This document shows, in pieces, positions 37,982 through 45,984 of a DNA stretch of 64,000 nt (position 1 is its first letter; each line of letters starts with the position of its first letter). A program made the translations under genes and the position numbers. The notes under the pieces are model-generated. The model was not told the origin of the DNA and made no database searches. It saw only the letters and a list, made by a program, of their open reading frames with translations. The stretch is from Selenomonas sp. GACV-9 (GTDB lineage: Bacteria; Bacillota; Negativicutes; Selenomonadales; Selenomonadaceae), in NCBI GenBank assembly GCA_900116485.1, contig FPAX01000005.1, positions 119,753 to 183,752 on the forward strand, written 5' to 3'.

Positions 37982-38797
37982 TTATTCAGCATCGCGGCGC
38001 TCACGGCAGATACCGCGTTCGGCATTGCGCAGGAAACGCAGCAGATGATCGACTTCCTCGCAGGAATCGACCTCCTGCTCGATGACAGCCACAGCCTGCT
38101 GCATGCGCAGCCCCGAGCGATAGAGAATCTTATAGGCCTGCTTGAGACTGCGGCGAGCCTCGAGCTTGATGCCCGCACGCGATATCCCCACACTGTTGAG
38201 GCCCACCACCTTAGCCGGCTGACCGTTGACTATCGTGTACGGTACGACATCCTGCGTCAGTCGAGACATGCCACCAACCATTGCATTGCGACCAATCTTG
38301 ACGAACTGATGCACACCGGTCATACCGCCAATCACAGCACGGTCTTCGACGACAGCATGACCAGCCAGGCTGGCCAGATTCGACATGATGACGCGATTGC
38401 CGATCACACAGTTATGGGCAACATGCGTCAACGCCATGAGCAGGCAGTCACAGCCAATGCGCGTCTCTTCGCCTTCGCCAGTAGCGCGGTGAACCGTAGC
38501 ACCCTCGCGGATTGTCGTGCGATCGCCAATATAGGTGTAACTCTTTTCCCCTTTGAATTTGAGATCCTGCGGGTCCTCGCCAATCGATGCCCCCTGGAAG
38601 ATATGGCAGTCCTTGCCGATCTCTGTCCAGCCGGTGATGACGACGTGCGGACCGATTACCGTACCCTCACCAATCTCAACATTCTCGCCGATGACCGAAT
38701 ACGGTCCGATCTCAACATTCGGTGCAATCTTGGCACCCGGCTTGATGATGGCCGTTTCATGTATATGCTTCATGATACTGTTATTCTCAGTATTCAT
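37982..38797 (-). CDS. lpxA: UDP-GlcNAc acyltransferase
   Basis: A 271-residue left-handed beta-helix enzyme that begins lipid A synthesis. Hexapeptide repeats fill residues 10-190, and the catalytic histidine is in LTHVAHNCVIGN. The C-terminal helical domain is present. I chose ATG 38797, which has AAGGAG 11 nt upstream; a TTG six codons earlier lacks a site. A later Met (eight codons in) would match the E. coli start more closely. Confidence 0.95.
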   Translation of the reverse strand: MNTENNSIMKHIHETAIIKPGAKIAPNVEIGPYSVIGENVEIGEGTVIGPHVVITGWTEIGKDCHIFQGASIGEDPQDLKFKGEKSYTYIGDRTTIREGATVHRATGEGEETRIGCDCLLMALTHVAHNCVIGNRVIMSNLASLAGHAVVEDRAVIGGMTGVHQFVKIGRNAMVGGMSRLTQDVVPYTIVNGQPAKVVGLNSVGISRAGIKLEARRSLKQAYKILYRSGLRMQQAVAVIEQEVDSCEEVDHLLRFLRNAERGICRERRDAE

Positions 38798-38825
38798 CTG
38801 CTCCAACTCCTTCAACTATCCTAAA

Positions 38826-38901
38826 CTGCCATTCCGCATTTACGCAGAATGGCAGCTCTCTTTGCTCTGTCCTTTTATATATATTCCCCTGTAAACTTCA
38901 A
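38826..38901 (-). promoter_or_regulatory. Candidate lpxA promoter and 5' hairpin
   Basis: On the minus strand TTGAAG (38896-38901), a 16-nt spacer and TATAAA (38874-38879). The leader then carries a stem CTGCCATTC/GAATGGCAG (38826-38855) before the lpxA ribosome binding site. No U-run follows, so the hairpin is more likely a leader structure or weak attenuator. The rest of the fabZ-lpxA gap (192 nt) is unremarkable apart from a short CT repeat near 38960. Confidence 0.45.
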
Positions 38902-38989
38902 ATTTTCACATCGCATTTGACAGCAAATCCAGGCGTTTATCGAGTTGAACAAAGATTATCTCTCTCTCTCTGGCAAAAACCAGTCAAAA

Positions 38990-39430
38990 TCACAGCTTAT
39001 CGCCGTCTCTCATGGCAAACTTGAAATCAGCCGAAGCTGCCAGCTGGCCATCCACATAGCCATCGCAATGAAGTACACCAAAATCACCGCGCACACGGAC
39101 GATATGCGACTTCGTTACCAGCTGATCGCCAGGAACGACCTGGCGCTTGAACTTGACATTCTCCATGCCACCGAACAGCGCGAGCTTGCCACGGTTTTCC
39201 TCCGGGTACAGCATCATGACGCCGCCAACCTGTGCCATAGCTTCGAGGATCAATACCCCCGGCATGATTGGATGCCCTGGGAAATGGCCGCGGAAAAAGT
39301 CCTCCATCATCGTGACATTCTTGATTCCCGTAGCCGACTTCATCGGATCGATCTCAATGATGCGGTCAACAAGCAGCATCGGCGGACGATGCGGCAGGAT
39401 TTTCTGGATCTCGTTGATATCTAATACCAT
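38990..39430 (-). CDS. fabZ: 3-hydroxyacyl-ACP dehydratase FabZ
   Basis: A 146-residue hot-dog fold dehydratase. The signatures LPHRPPMLLVDRI and GHFPGHPIMPGVLILEAMAQ hold the catalytic His and Glu. It competes with LpxA for 3-hydroxyacyl-ACP, so its place in the lpx cluster balances phospholipid and lipid A synthesis. ATG 39430 is preceded by AAGGAAGAAGGA. It lies 34 nt after lpxC. Confidence 0.96.
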   Translation of the reverse strand: MVLDINEIQKILPHRPPMLLVDRIIEIDPMKSATGIKNVTMMEDFFRGHFPGHPIMPGVLILEAMAQVGGVMMLYPEENRGKLALFGGMENVKFKRQVVPGDQLVTKSHIVRVRGDFGVLHCDGYVDGQLAASADFKFAMRDGDKL

Positions 39431-39464
39431 GGTTATTCCTTCTTCCTTTTTAAATCCAATCAAT

Positions 39465-40298
39465 TCAGCGGCCAAGCTCAGCGACGATCTTCTTTGCCAG
39501 CTGAGTATTCATCGCATGTCCCGAGGCCACGGCAACAACATGCCCGCGGACTATGCCGGCAAGCCGCAAGTCACCAATGACATCAAGGATCTTGTGGCGC
39601 ACCAGCTCATCTTCGAAGTGCAGCGGATTCAGCCAGCCCTCATCGTTATAGACGATAACGCTGTCCAGTGTTCCACCGAGGCCGAGCCCCATCTTCTGCA
39701 GCGCCTCGATTTCCTTTTCATAGGCAATCGTACGAGCTGGCGCTATCTCATTATGATAGATTTCCGGCGTGATCTCAAAGTTCTCATACTGCACACCGAT
39801 AAGCTTATGGGGATTCAGTGACGTAAAGCTCACACGGAACCCATCATAGGGCAGGACCATGACAAAACGGTTATGCTCCTCATCATCGACACGGTATACC
39901 TTATCAATGACCACCTCATGCCGCGGCTTGTCCTGCTCTTTGCGGCCAGCCTGCTGCATGAGTTCAAAGAAGGCCAGCGATGAGCCATCGGCTACCGGCG
40001 GTTCCTCCGAATCCATCTCCACATAGCAGTTATCGATGCCCTGCGCATGGAAGGCACTCATCAGATGCTCGATCGTAAAGACTTTATGTCCATTTTCCTC
40101 TACAGTCGTCGCACGCAATGTCGACGTGACATTCTCAGCCACCGCATGGATCTGCGGACGCTCCGGTAGGTCCGTACGCACAAAGACAATGCCAGTATCT
40201 GCTGGAGCCGGTTTCAGCACCATGTGGACATCGCGTCCCGAATGCAGCCCGACACCAGTGTAGGCAGCTTCAGCCGCCAATGTAATCTGGTTCTGCAA
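39465..40298 (-). CDS. lpxC: UDP-3-O-acyl-GlcNAc deacetylase LpxC (TTG start)
   Basis: A 277-residue zinc deacetylase, the committed step of lipid A synthesis. Zinc ligands are visible in TIEHLMSAFHA and RHKILDVIGDLRLAG. It is a stand-alone LpxC, not the LpxC-FabZ fusion of some phyla. The start is TTG 40298, 7 nt after AGGAGG, with no better ATG. A strong internal promoter lies just upstream. Confidence 0.96.
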   Translation of the reverse strand: MQNQITLAAEAAYTGVGLHSGRDVHMVLKPAPADTGIVFVRTDLPERPQIHAVAENVTSTLRATTVEENGHKVFTIEHLMSAFHAQGIDNCYVEMDSEEPPVADGSSLAFFELMQQAGRKEQDKPRHEVVIDKVYRVDDEEHNRFVMVLPYDGFRVSFTSLNPHKLIGVQYENFEITPEIYHNEIAPARTIAYEKEIEALQKMGLGLGGTLDSVIVYNDEGWLNPLHFEDELVRHKILDVIGDLRLAGIVRGHVVAVASGHAMNTQLAKKIVAELGR

Positions 40299-40332
40299 AA
40301 CAACTCCTCCTGACAGTCAATTACCTTTTTCT

Positions 40333-40376
40333 ATTTTAACGGACAAAACACAGTTGTGCAAGTAGCCTGGCACAAC
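40333..40376 (-). promoter_or_regulatory. Internal promoter of lpxC with overlapping inverted repeat
   Basis: On the minus strand TTGCAC (40356-40361), a 17-nt spacer and TAAAAT (40333-40338). Arms GTTGTGC (40353-40359) and GCACAAC (40370-40376) form a 7-bp inverted repeat over and upstream of the -35 box, a likely regulator site. Confidence 0.65.
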
Positions 40377-40386
40377 CTATACTTTC

Positions 40387-41247
40387 TTAACGAATAGACT
40401 TCCAACGATCATGCAGCCAGAACCATTCCTCCGGATACTTGCGCACATGTTTCTCGATCTCATGTGTGAGGAACTGCGTCATCTGCCGGACGTCCTCGCG
40501 CTTATCTTTGGTCTTCTCCACATGGAACGGCCCCTCGACAAACAAGGTATGCTTTCCCTGCCCATCATAATGCATAAACGACGTGAAGATCGGCACATCC
40601 TGGAAGCGCGCCATCGATGCCGCTCCCGGCGTGCAATTGGTGGGCTGCCCGAAGAAATCAATCACGACACCATCATGGCGGTTCGTATCCTGGTCCATGA
40701 TCAGACCGATGGCCCAGCCTTTTTTCAGCATATCAAACATCTCACGCACGCCCGTCTTATAAGTGATATGCATGCCGATCATGGTACGGTATTCATTGAT
40801 GAAGCGGTCTGACCCTGATGATCTCTGTTTCATCGCCACCCCCACCAGCGGGATGCCCGCCAAGGCAAAGGCTCCGCCCATGAGTTCCCAGTTGCCGCTA
40901 TGGGCTGAGGCAATCACCGCCCCTTTGCCTTCAGCGATGCCCTGCTGCAGCTTTTCGAGCCCCTCAATACGGACGTATTGCTGCGGGCATTTCTTTATCA
41001 CCGGAAACCGCAGGACCTCAAACAACATAGGGCCAAAACGAACCACACTGGCCTTGGCAATCCGCTGAGCCTCACGATCAGCCACACCCAGGCATTTGAC
41101 GATCTGATCATGTGCCAGCCGTTTGCGTTTCTGGGGAATGACGAGCCAGGCAAAGTTCCCGATCCCTCGCCCCAAGAGCTCCGCAAGTCCGCGCGGAAGC
41201 AGACAGACAACGGCACTTACTGCCTTGAGCAGATAATACGACATCAT
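40387..41247 (-). CDS. Lipid A secondary acyltransferase, LpxL/HtrB family (copy 2)
   Basis: A 286-residue acyltransferase with an N-terminal hydrophobic segment and the catalytic box SAHSGNWELMG (His, four residues, Glu). The later block MDQDTNRHDGVVIDFFGQP matches the family. It is a paralogue of the protein at 27479-28390, and the two probably add two different secondary acyl chains. A hairpin separates it from lpxD upstream. Start ATG 41247 with AGGAGG. Confidence 0.85.
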   Translation of the reverse strand: MMSYYLLKAVSAVVCLLPRGLAELLGRGIGNFAWLVIPQKRKRLAHDQIVKCLGVADREAQRIAKASVVRFGPMLFEVLRFPVIKKCPQQYVRIEGLEKLQQGIAEGKGAVIASAHSGNWELMGGAFALAGIPLVGVAMKQRSSGSDRFINEYRTMIGMHITYKTGVREMFDMLKKGWAIGLIMDQDTNRHDGVVIDFFGQPTNCTPGAASMARFQDVPIFTSFMHYDGQGKHTLFVEGPFHVEKTKDKREDVRQMTQFLTHEIEKHVRKYPEEWFWLHDRWKSIR

Positions 41248-41283
41248 GTTCTTTCCTCCTCATGGCCTTGACAGCCACAGCAA

Positions 41284-41308
41284 AAGACCTCCTCGAAATG
41301 AGGAGGCC
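41284..41308 (-). terminator. Hairpin between lpxD and the acyltransferase gene
   Basis: Arms CCTCCTC (41288-41294) and GAGGAGG (41300-41306), then TCTTTTG on the minus strand. A partial terminator is plausible. Confidence 0.6.
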
Positions 41309-41322
41309 TGCAGCCCACAAGA

Positions 41323-42342
41323 TCAAGCTTTCTCGTACTTGGCAAGCTTCTTCTCGAGCTGTTTGAGTTTCTTGTGCATCTCCGGCAAACGCTTCATTGC
41401 CGCCTGCATGCGCAGCCACTCGGCATGCGGCTGTACCGGGAAACCTGCGCAGAAAACACCCTCGGGCATGTTGCCGATGATTCCGGAACGCGCAGCATAA
41501 ACCGAGTTGGCACCGATATTGATATGTCCGACCGTACCGACCTGGCCGCCGAAGGTGACATTATGGCCCACCGTCGTCGAACCGGAAATACCTGTCTGGG
41601 CAACAATCAGGCAGTTCGGCCCAATCTTGCAGTTATGGCCGATATGGACGAGATTATCGATCTTCGTGCCATGGCCGATGACCGTCGAGCCCATTGCAGC
41701 ACGGTCAATGCCATCATGAGCACCGATCTCGACATCATCTTCAAGCACGACATTGCCAACCTGCGGCACCTTCGTATGGACACCATCCTTGGTCGTAAAG
41801 CCAAAACCATCCGACCCGATGACCGCCGAGCTATGGATCACGCAGCGCTTGCCGACACGGCAATGCTCACGGACCGTCGCATTAGAGTAGACAACACTGT
41901 CTTCATCAATCTCTGCATACTGACCGATGTAGGTATGCGGATAGAGCGTGACGCGATCGCCAATCACCGCATGATCATCAACCACAGCAAACGGCATGAT
42001 GACAACATCTTTGCCGAGCTTCACATCTTTGCCGATATGGGCCTCATTGCTGACTCCCTGCGGGAACTCAAGCTTTGGCGTGAAAAGTTCCAACAGCTTG
42101 GCAAAGGCAGCCCGCGGCTCCTCAACATAAAGGGCCGTCTTCGGGAAGTCCCCGGCGCCTTCCGGCAGCATGACCGCAGCTGCTTGACAGGTCTTCGCTT
42201 CCTCGATATGCGGCTCCACAGCAAAGGTCAAATCCTGGGCACCGGCACCTTCGATATTGTCCAGCCCGTGGATCTCAACAGCCCCATCGCCTACCACGCG
42301 GCCGCCAAGGAAATCAGCGATTTCCTGCAACGTTTTCTTCAT
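41323..42342 (-). CDS. lpxD: UDP-3-O-(3-hydroxyacyl)glucosamine N-acyltransferase
   Basis: A 339-residue enzyme adding the N-linked acyl chain. The N-terminal uridine-binding domain (about 1-100) precedes a left-handed beta-helix of hexapeptide repeats and a C-terminal helix. The catalytic histidine is in LVHIGHNCKIG. ATG 42342 is preceded by GGGAGAGGA. It follows the Skp genes, an order also seen in proteobacteria (bamA-skp-lpxD-fabZ-lpxA-lpxB). Confidence 0.96.
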   Translation of the reverse strand: MKKTLQEIADFLGGRVVGDGAVEIHGLDNIEGAGAQDLTFAVEPHIEEAKTCQAAAVMLPEGAGDFPKTALYVEEPRAAFAKLLELFTPKLEFPQGVSNEAHIGKDVKLGKDVVIMPFAVVDDHAVIGDRVTLYPHTYIGQYAEIDEDSVVYSNATVREHCRVGKRCVIHSSAVIGSDGFGFTTKDGVHTKVPQVGNVVLEDDVEIGAHDGIDRAAMGSTVIGHGTKIDNLVHIGHNCKIGPNCLIVAQTGISGSTTVGHNVTFGGQVGTVGHINIGANSVYAARSGIIGNMPEGVFCAGFPVQPHAEWLRMQAAMKRLPEMHKKLKQLEKKLAKYEKA

Positions 42343-42363
42343 GATTCCTCTCCCATCTAATCC

Positions 42364-42813
42364 TTACTGCAATTCCTTGATGACTTCATCCGTCACATCC
42401 GTAGCCCCAGAAATGGCAATCGGCTGCTCCTGGGAATTATTGACGACTGCATCCAGTTTCTTTTCCTTGGTCACTTTCGCCAAGGCAGCATCGACTTTCT
42501 GACGCAGCTGCAAAGCGTAAGACTGATTGAGCCCCTGCAGCTTGCGCTGCGTATCCATCTGCAGTTTCTGCGCTTCTTCCTGGCTCATATTCGGATTTTC
42601 CTGCATTTTCTTCTGCAAATCCTCTTCTGCCTGCTTCTGTGCATCCTGCAGTTTCTGATTGCCTTCCTCAACCAGCGAGGCAATCTGCGGTGCTTCTTTC
42701 GTCACCCGCTCGCCATCGATATAACCGATTTTTGCCTTGCCGCAGCCACTCATGAGCATCATGGCGGCCAAAGCCGCCGTCAACAGGATCATTGATTTCT
42801 TGCGTAATTTCAT
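42364..42813 (-). CDS. Skp/OmpH-like periplasmic lipoprotein
   Basis: A 149-residue OmpH-family protein with a lipoprotein signal (hydrophobic 8-20, lipobox-like LMSGC, Cys at about 23). The mature part starts KIGYIDGERV and forms a Gln/Glu/Lys-rich helical pair. Skp-type proteins are chaperones for unfolded outer-membrane proteins. The lipid anchor is unlike soluble E. coli Skp. Third of three OmpH-type genes in a row, 21 nt upstream of lpxD. Confidence 0.85.
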   Translation of the reverse strand: MKLRKKSMILLTAALAAMMLMSGCGKAKIGYIDGERVTKEAPQIASLVEEGNQKLQDAQKQAEEDLQKKMQENPNMSQEEAQKLQMDTQRKLQGLNQSYALQLRQKVDAALAKVTKEKKLDAVVNNSQEQPIAISGATDVTDEVIKELQ

Positions 42814-42833
42814 CTGTAATTCGCTTCTTTCTA

Positions 42834-43970
42834 TTAACCTTTAGTTTTGTCCGTATCCACCGCCTGACTGCCACTATCTGATGGCAGCGCTTGCACTTCC
42901 TGCACCAGCTCGTCCGTCACATCCACAGTCGTTATGCCGATTGCCCGGCTGTAACTGCGATGAAGCGGGTCGACCTGCTCCATATCTGGCGCAAAGCTTG
43001 AGAGCACACGGGGATGATCTACCAATATCAAGGTGAGATGATGCAGGATGGCAACCTTTGCTGCCCGCCCCGCCACATCATTCAAGATATGCGTCTCCAG
43101 AGCCTGCAGCTGGGCCTGCTTAGCGGCTAGTTCCTGTCGCTTTGCCAGCCGCTGCTGGACTTTCTGCGCAATCTCCATCTGCTTCTGCATGGCTTCAGCA
43201 TTCCGCTTGTCCGCCTCCGACTGCTTAGCCGAGGCAGCAGCTTGCTGCTGCGCCCGCTGCTCCGGCAGATTTGCCTGCCAGGCCGCAAGCTCCGGGCCTA
43301 AGACCCGCTGCACATGAGCAGCCACCTGCTGTTCGTATTCACGCCGCAGCTCAGCCTGACGACGTCCGCGTTCCTGCTGGAGCTGCTCGCGTTCCTGCAG
43401 CCAGACGGACCGTTCTTCTTCCCGCTGCTGCTGTGAGTCCAACGGATTGTGCATGGCATCCTGATTATCAAGCTTGATATTGATATTCAGGATATCATTG
43501 AGGTATTCTTCATCGAGCGCGCGAATACGCGCCTGATAATCAGCATCTGTCTGCTTGCGGTATTCAGCGGCAATCCGCTTGCTTTTGCGCTCAAGCTCAG
43601 CCCGCTGGCCAATGACATCCAAGGCATCCTTAGCCCATACCGAATCCGTAAAGGGCTTAGGATCCTGCTCTGGCGGCTTGACCGCGAAGAGATCCTCGAC
43701 GATTGCTGTCTCCTGCTCCAATATCTTGCACGTCTCACGCAGGTCCTTGAGCCGCGCATAATCAGGATGAGCTTCGATGACTTCCTGCCAGTCAATCACC
43801 CCGACATCAGCCATTGCCGCTGCATCCTGGGGCACTGTCACAGTTGGGCTGATCAGACGATGGAAGATTCCTGCCCCCGCTGCCAGCAGACAGATAGCAG
43901 CCACCGCACCAACCACGATATTACGGCGCCGTTTCCCAGCACCCTCCTCCGAGGCTTTCTTCTCAGCCAT
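42834..43970 (-). CDS. Enlarged Skp/OmpH-like membrane-anchored coiled-coil protein
   Basis: A 378-residue protein flanked by two ordinary OmpH-type genes. It has a basic N-terminus, one membrane helix (about 16-36) and an OmpH-like opening (VGVIDWQEVIEAHPDYARL). Over 200 residues of Gln/Arg/Glu-rich coiled coil follow (150-300), then an OmpH-like end (AIGITTVDVTDELVQEV). It is about twice the usual family length, with the extra material in the middle of the hairpin. That would give a longer tentacle reaching into the periplasm. The function as a chaperone is inferred from context and the end segments. Confidence 0.75.
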   Translation of the reverse strand: MAEKKASEEGAGKRRRNIVVGAVAAICLLAAGAGIFHRLISPTVTVPQDAAAMADVGVIDWQEVIEAHPDYARLKDLRETCKILEQETAIVEDLFAVKPPEQDPKPFTDSVWAKDALDVIGQRAELERKSKRIAAEYRKQTDADYQARIRALDEEYLNDILNINIKLDNQDAMHNPLDSQQQREEERSVWLQEREQLQQERGRRQAELRREYEQQVAAHVQRVLGPELAAWQANLPEQRAQQQAAASAKQSEADKRNAEAMQKQMEIAQKVQQRLAKRQELAAKQAQLQALETHILNDVAGRAAKVAILHHLTLILVDHPRVLSSFAPDMEQVDPLHRSYSRAIGITTVDVTDELVQEVQALPSDSGSQAVDTDKTKG

Positions 43971-44042
43971 GCCTGTCTCACCCCTTTAAAAGAAGTACCG
44001 AGCGCAACAAGTGGCTCGGTATTTCCAGGTCTATATCCCGTT

Positions 44043-44507
44043 TTATTTGCTTACCTGTTTTACGACATCCTGGGTGATGTCCGTGCCGCCATAAACGACT
44101 GCACTCTTCTCGAGAACAACGGAAAGGCCCTTCTGCTCTGCAACCTTCTTGACGGATTCCTCGACACTCTTCGTGATTGGCTCCATCAGTTCCTGGTTCT
44201 TCTGCTGCAGGCGCTGCTGGGTCTGCTGATAGTAATCGCGTTTCTCCTGATCGTTCATGTTGGCCGACTTGGTCTCGAACTCTTTCTGCGCATCCTGGAC
44301 AGCCTGCTGCATCTCCGTGCTTGCTGCCTGTACCTGCGGATGCTGGCTCATGATCTGGTTGTAATCCACCACGCCGACATTCGAGCTGGCAGCACTGGCA
44401 ATGCCCGAACCCGACTGCGTCAGGGCCAAAGCTACAACAGAACCGATAAATACGATTGCAATCAGTACACTGATGATCTTAACCTGTTTTTTCTCTAATT
44501 TAACCAT
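44043..44507 (-). CDS. Skp/OmpH family protein with N-terminal membrane segment
   Basis: A 154-residue OmpH-family protein. A hydrophobic segment (about 10-30) serves as signal or anchor. The mature part begins NVGVVDYNQIMSQHPQVQ, has a charged helical hairpin and ends with VVYGGTDITQDVVKQV, all typical. I chose ATG 44507, preceded by AAAGGAG, over an upstream in-frame start. First of three OmpH-type genes and behind its own promoter. Confidence 0.88.
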   Translation of the reverse strand: MVKLEKKQVKIISVLIAIVFIGSVVALALTQSGSGIASAASSNVGVVDYNQIMSQHPQVQAASTEMQQAVQDAQKEFETKSANMNDQEKRDYYQQTQQRLQQKNQELMEPITKSVEESVKKVAEQKGLSVVLEKSAVVYGGTDITQDVVKQVSK

Positions 44508-44552
44508 TTTTCTTTCTCCTTTTCCCTTGCGGGTTTGTTTAAGAGTTATGAT

Positions 44553-44619
44553 TCCAATATGGACGAAACACCGCGCCATATACGTCCTTCATTATAGCAA
44601 ACTCTTATTCCTTATTCAA
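44553..44619 (-). promoter_or_regulatory. Promoter of the Skp/lpxD segment with a structured leader
   Basis: On the minus strand TTGAAT (44614-44619), a 17-nt spacer and TATAAT (44591-44596). The leader then contains complementary elements GGACG/CGTCC and ATATGG/CCATAT (about 44553-44588), able to form a hairpin upstream of the first OmpH-type gene. Confidence 0.6.
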
Positions 44620-44652
44620 GCAAATTCGCGCCAAGGACGCGGCTGCACCACA

Positions 44653-45954
44653 TTAGAAATTACCTATAAAACGCAGCCAATTCTGATGGCAATCCAGCAG
44701 ATATTCAAGACTCAGGAAATCATGCAGTTTATAGCGGACTGCCACCTCACCGTTTTCATCAGCCCGACGGTATTCATAACGGAGCAGCCAGCGTGGCGCC
44801 AGTTGCTGCGCCGCGGCAAACACAAGATTCCCCGCCGGGAAATCATAGCGGACCTGGCCATGCGTATAAGGCCCCAGCTTGCGGTCATACCCAGCGGCCC
44901 AGCCCCACCGCACTGCCTGCGGTGCAAAATCCACCAGCAGGAATAGCTCATCCTGCTGGGATAACATGCTGCCGGCATGCAGGCGAAACAATAGATTTTC
45001 ATCCGCGTCCTTGCTATTGAGAGTTTTTCTGCCAACATCCATCCAGCCACTAAGACGCAGCCTGTACCTGCTCGTATCCGAGCGGCTCATAAGCTGCAAC
45101 TGCTCCGCCACAGTCATTGTCATCTGTGTCTTCATATGCACAGCCTGGAAATCCGGCTGACAGTCAAGGTCCTGTGCAAATTGACGCGCAAGTTCCTGCT
45201 GATGACGGGCCACAAACGCTACCGGAACACCAACAAGCTCATCAGCCATCTCCTGAACAAGCCGACGATGGTTGAGCAAGGTAAAATTCGGCACCGTATC
45301 CGAACGCATCGAAAGATCCACGGTGCGGACAACCGGCAATCGTGGATAAAGCACCAGCTTCACCTTCGCAGCCTTTTCCGGATCCAACTCGAAGTCAGCC
45401 CGGAACTCTGGCAGATGATCAGCCAGATATGCATTCAGATGATGCTTGAGCACACCATTTGTCCAATCAGACGCCGCTGTCGGCAAGCCTGTCAGCGCCG
45501 CTTGAAAGACCTTTTCAACCCCGGCAATATCCTGTCGGGCCAATTTCTCGATACGCGGCGACATTCCCTCGATCTGTGTCTCCACCTGCACCTGCTGGAT
45601 CGTTTCCGCCCACGGCAGGAGTTCCACCATAACCTTGGCTTTCACCTCAGGCTCGATATGCACCCGCCTGACCGTATAGCCGACAAGCACCTTGTCAAAA
45701 ACCTCCTGGATAAGCTGCTCATCCTGCTGCCGCCCAGCCGCCACGCCAGCAACAGTCTTGCCCTCAAGCAGCTGGCCAGCAATCGCACCCACGCTCTGTT
45801 CCATGCGCTCCTGCACGAGGGGCGGCAGAGCGCCGCCCTCCGCTGCCACATGCGCAGCCACCTGTTCCACACGCGGTCCCGACGTTGCCATAGCCATACG
45901 GCTGTCAACCAGCAGGCAGCAGAGCAGCATCACCATGGCCGCCACATATCTCAT
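44653..45954 (-). CDS. Uncharacterised outer-membrane protein next to bamA
   Basis: A 433-residue secreted protein I cannot assign to a named family. It has a signal peptide (about 1-22). The N-terminal 280 residues hold two or three similar alpha/beta units, each with a strand pair such as AKVMVELLPWAETIQQV and AKVKLVLYPRLPVVRTV, reminiscent of POTRA repeats. From about 290 it is rich in alternating aromatic/polar strands (RLRLSGWMDVG, VRWGWAAGYDRKLG, WLLRYEYRRAD) and ends WLRFIGNF, with the terminal Phe typical of BamA substrates. I infer a small beta-barrel with a periplasmic domain. I chose ATG 45954; the GTG four codons earlier is too close to the AGGAA site. Confidence 0.75.
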   Translation of the reverse strand: MRYVAAMVMLLCCLLVDSRMAMATSGPRVEQVAAHVAAEGGALPPLVQERMEQSVGAIAGQLLEGKTVAGVAAGRQQDEQLIQEVFDKVLVGYTVRRVHIEPEVKAKVMVELLPWAETIQQVQVETQIEGMSPRIEKLARQDIAGVEKVFQAALTGLPTAASDWTNGVLKHHLNAYLADHLPEFRADFELDPEKAAKVKLVLYPRLPVVRTVDLSMRSDTVPNFTLLNHRRLVQEMADELVGVPVAFVARHQQELARQFAQDLDCQPDFQAVHMKTQMTMTVAEQLQLMSRSDTSRYRLRLSGWMDVGRKTLNSKDADENLLFRLHAGSMLSQQDELFLLVDFAPQAVRWGWAAGYDRKLGPYTHGQVRYDFPAGNLVFAAAQQLAPRWLLRYEYRRADENGEVAVRYKLHDFLSLEYLLDCHQNWLRFIGNF

Positions 45955-45984
45955 GCAGCCCGGCACTTCCTTTCTCTCCTATTA

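Noticed and set aside
38957..38972. CT dinucleotide run as a phase-variation repeat
   Set aside because: Only about five to six repeats, between fabZ and lpxA and outside any coding frame or promoter spacer.
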